A stretch of DNA of 5,234 nucleotides from contig JAJZWW010000257.1 of assembly GCA_021846485.1 (NCBI GenBank), positions 1-5,234 of the forward strand, read 5' to 3'. Under the pieces are notes generated by a model. That model saw only the letters and a program-made list of their open reading frames with translations, had not been told where the DNA came from and ran no database searches. This DNA comes from Actinomycetes bacterium (GTDB taxonomy: Bacteria > Actinomycetota > Acidimicrobiia > Acidimicrobiales > Palsa-688). Both the position numbers and the translations under genes were made by a program. Positions 5,105 through 5,234 of the stretch are shown here, in pieces (the first letter of the stretch is position 1; every line of letters begins with the position of its first letter).

Positions 5105-5234
5105 ATGCCGGAGAGCGACCAGACCTTCGTGATCGTCGGTGGGAGCCTCGCCGGCGCCAAGGCGGCCGAGACCTTACGAGCCGAGGGCTTCGACGGCCGG
5201 GTCGTGCTGATCGGCGACGAGGCGCGCCGGCCCT
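5105..5234 (+). CDS. FAD/NAD(P)-dependent oxidoreductase (ferredoxin reductase-like), N-terminal part
   Basis: Partial gene running off the window; 43 residues are visible. TFVIVGGSLAGAKAAETLRA is a dinucleotide-binding (Rossmann) strand-turn-helix with the G-G-S-L-A-G variant of GxGxxG, followed by EGFDGRVVLIGDEARRP, whose Gly-Asp/Glu end of strand 2 contacts the FAD ribose. This opening is typical of the flavoprotein reductases that pass electrons from NAD(P)H to ferredoxins or rubredoxins and of related pyridine-nucleotide disulfide-type enzymes. The exact subfamily cannot be told from this stub. The start is well supported by GGAGGAGG with a 6-nt spacer. It is divergent from the MOSC gene and preceded by a palindrome and an ATTGTTC motif shared with the regulator promoter. 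Confidence 0.85.
   Translation, partial: MPESDQTFVIVGGSLAGAKAAETLRAEGFDGRVVLIGDEARRP

Noticed and set aside
4984..5160. Extending the MOSC gene to ATG 5160
   Set aside because: It would overlap the divergent oxidoreductase start and its promoter, and the added residues lack family similarity.
1..5234. tRNA, rRNA or CRISPR array
   Set aside because: No cloverleaf-like sequence with a T-loop GTTCRANNC motif, no rRNA signature and no regularly spaced repeats were seen; the integrase relic has no visible tRNA attachment site here.

Overview
This 5.2-kb window is very GC-rich, with strong G/C third-position bias and GTG starts alongside ATG. Its proteins (Dabb, SufR-like regulator, MOSC, serine peptidase E, and an integrase N-terminus of the 'RPWIVRW...RSRSF.TRAEADR' type) suggest a high-GC actinomycete, possibly of the Acidimicrobiia kind. 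The lineage is an inference from protein style only.

Layout. 30-329 (-): small Dabb-domain protein. 397-~985 (-): peptidase E-like (S51) gene with no N-terminus and a frameshift near its 3' end. ~970-1400 (-): frameshifted N-terminal remnant of a tyrosine integrase, joined in frame to the peptidase remnant. 1413-1497: stem-loops upstream of the integrase remnant. 1498-1757 (+): unidentified coding fragment. 1758-1921: no gene seen, only a short tandem repeat. 1922-2599 (-): intact ArsR-type winged-helix regulator with a Cys-containing, SufR-like C-terminus. 2712-3411 (-): broken short-chain dehydrogenase/reductase (SDR) gene carrying a ~99-bp hairpin insertion. 3411-4216 (+): broken cbiD (cobalamin biosynthesis) lacking its 5' part. 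4309-4983 (-): intact MOSC/YiiM-like protein. 5105-end (+): start of an FAD/NAD(P)-dependent oxidoreductase, divergent from the MOSC gene.

The window mixes intact genes (Dabb, regulator, MOSC, oxidoreductase start) with decayed ones (integrase, peptidase E, SDR, cbiD). Two places, ~970-990 and ~3411-3414, join two truncated genes directly, as expected after deletion or recombination (or misassembly). The damage is concentrated in a few genes while neighbours are clean, which favours real gene decay over uniform sequencing error. The recurring single-base losses keep the error explanation open.

The most notable item is at 2801-2899. It is a 99-bp palindromic element with near-perfect terminal inverted repeats and a nested hairpin, flanked by TTA direct repeats. 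Removing it with one TTA copy restores the canonical SDR C-terminal motif SYVTGQVVVDGGN exactly. It behaves like a very small MITE or foldback element. A second theme is regulatory: the regulator promoter and the divergent oxidoreductase promoter share the AT-rich heptamer ATTGTTC and contain dyads, so the SufR-like protein may control both itself and the redox gene.
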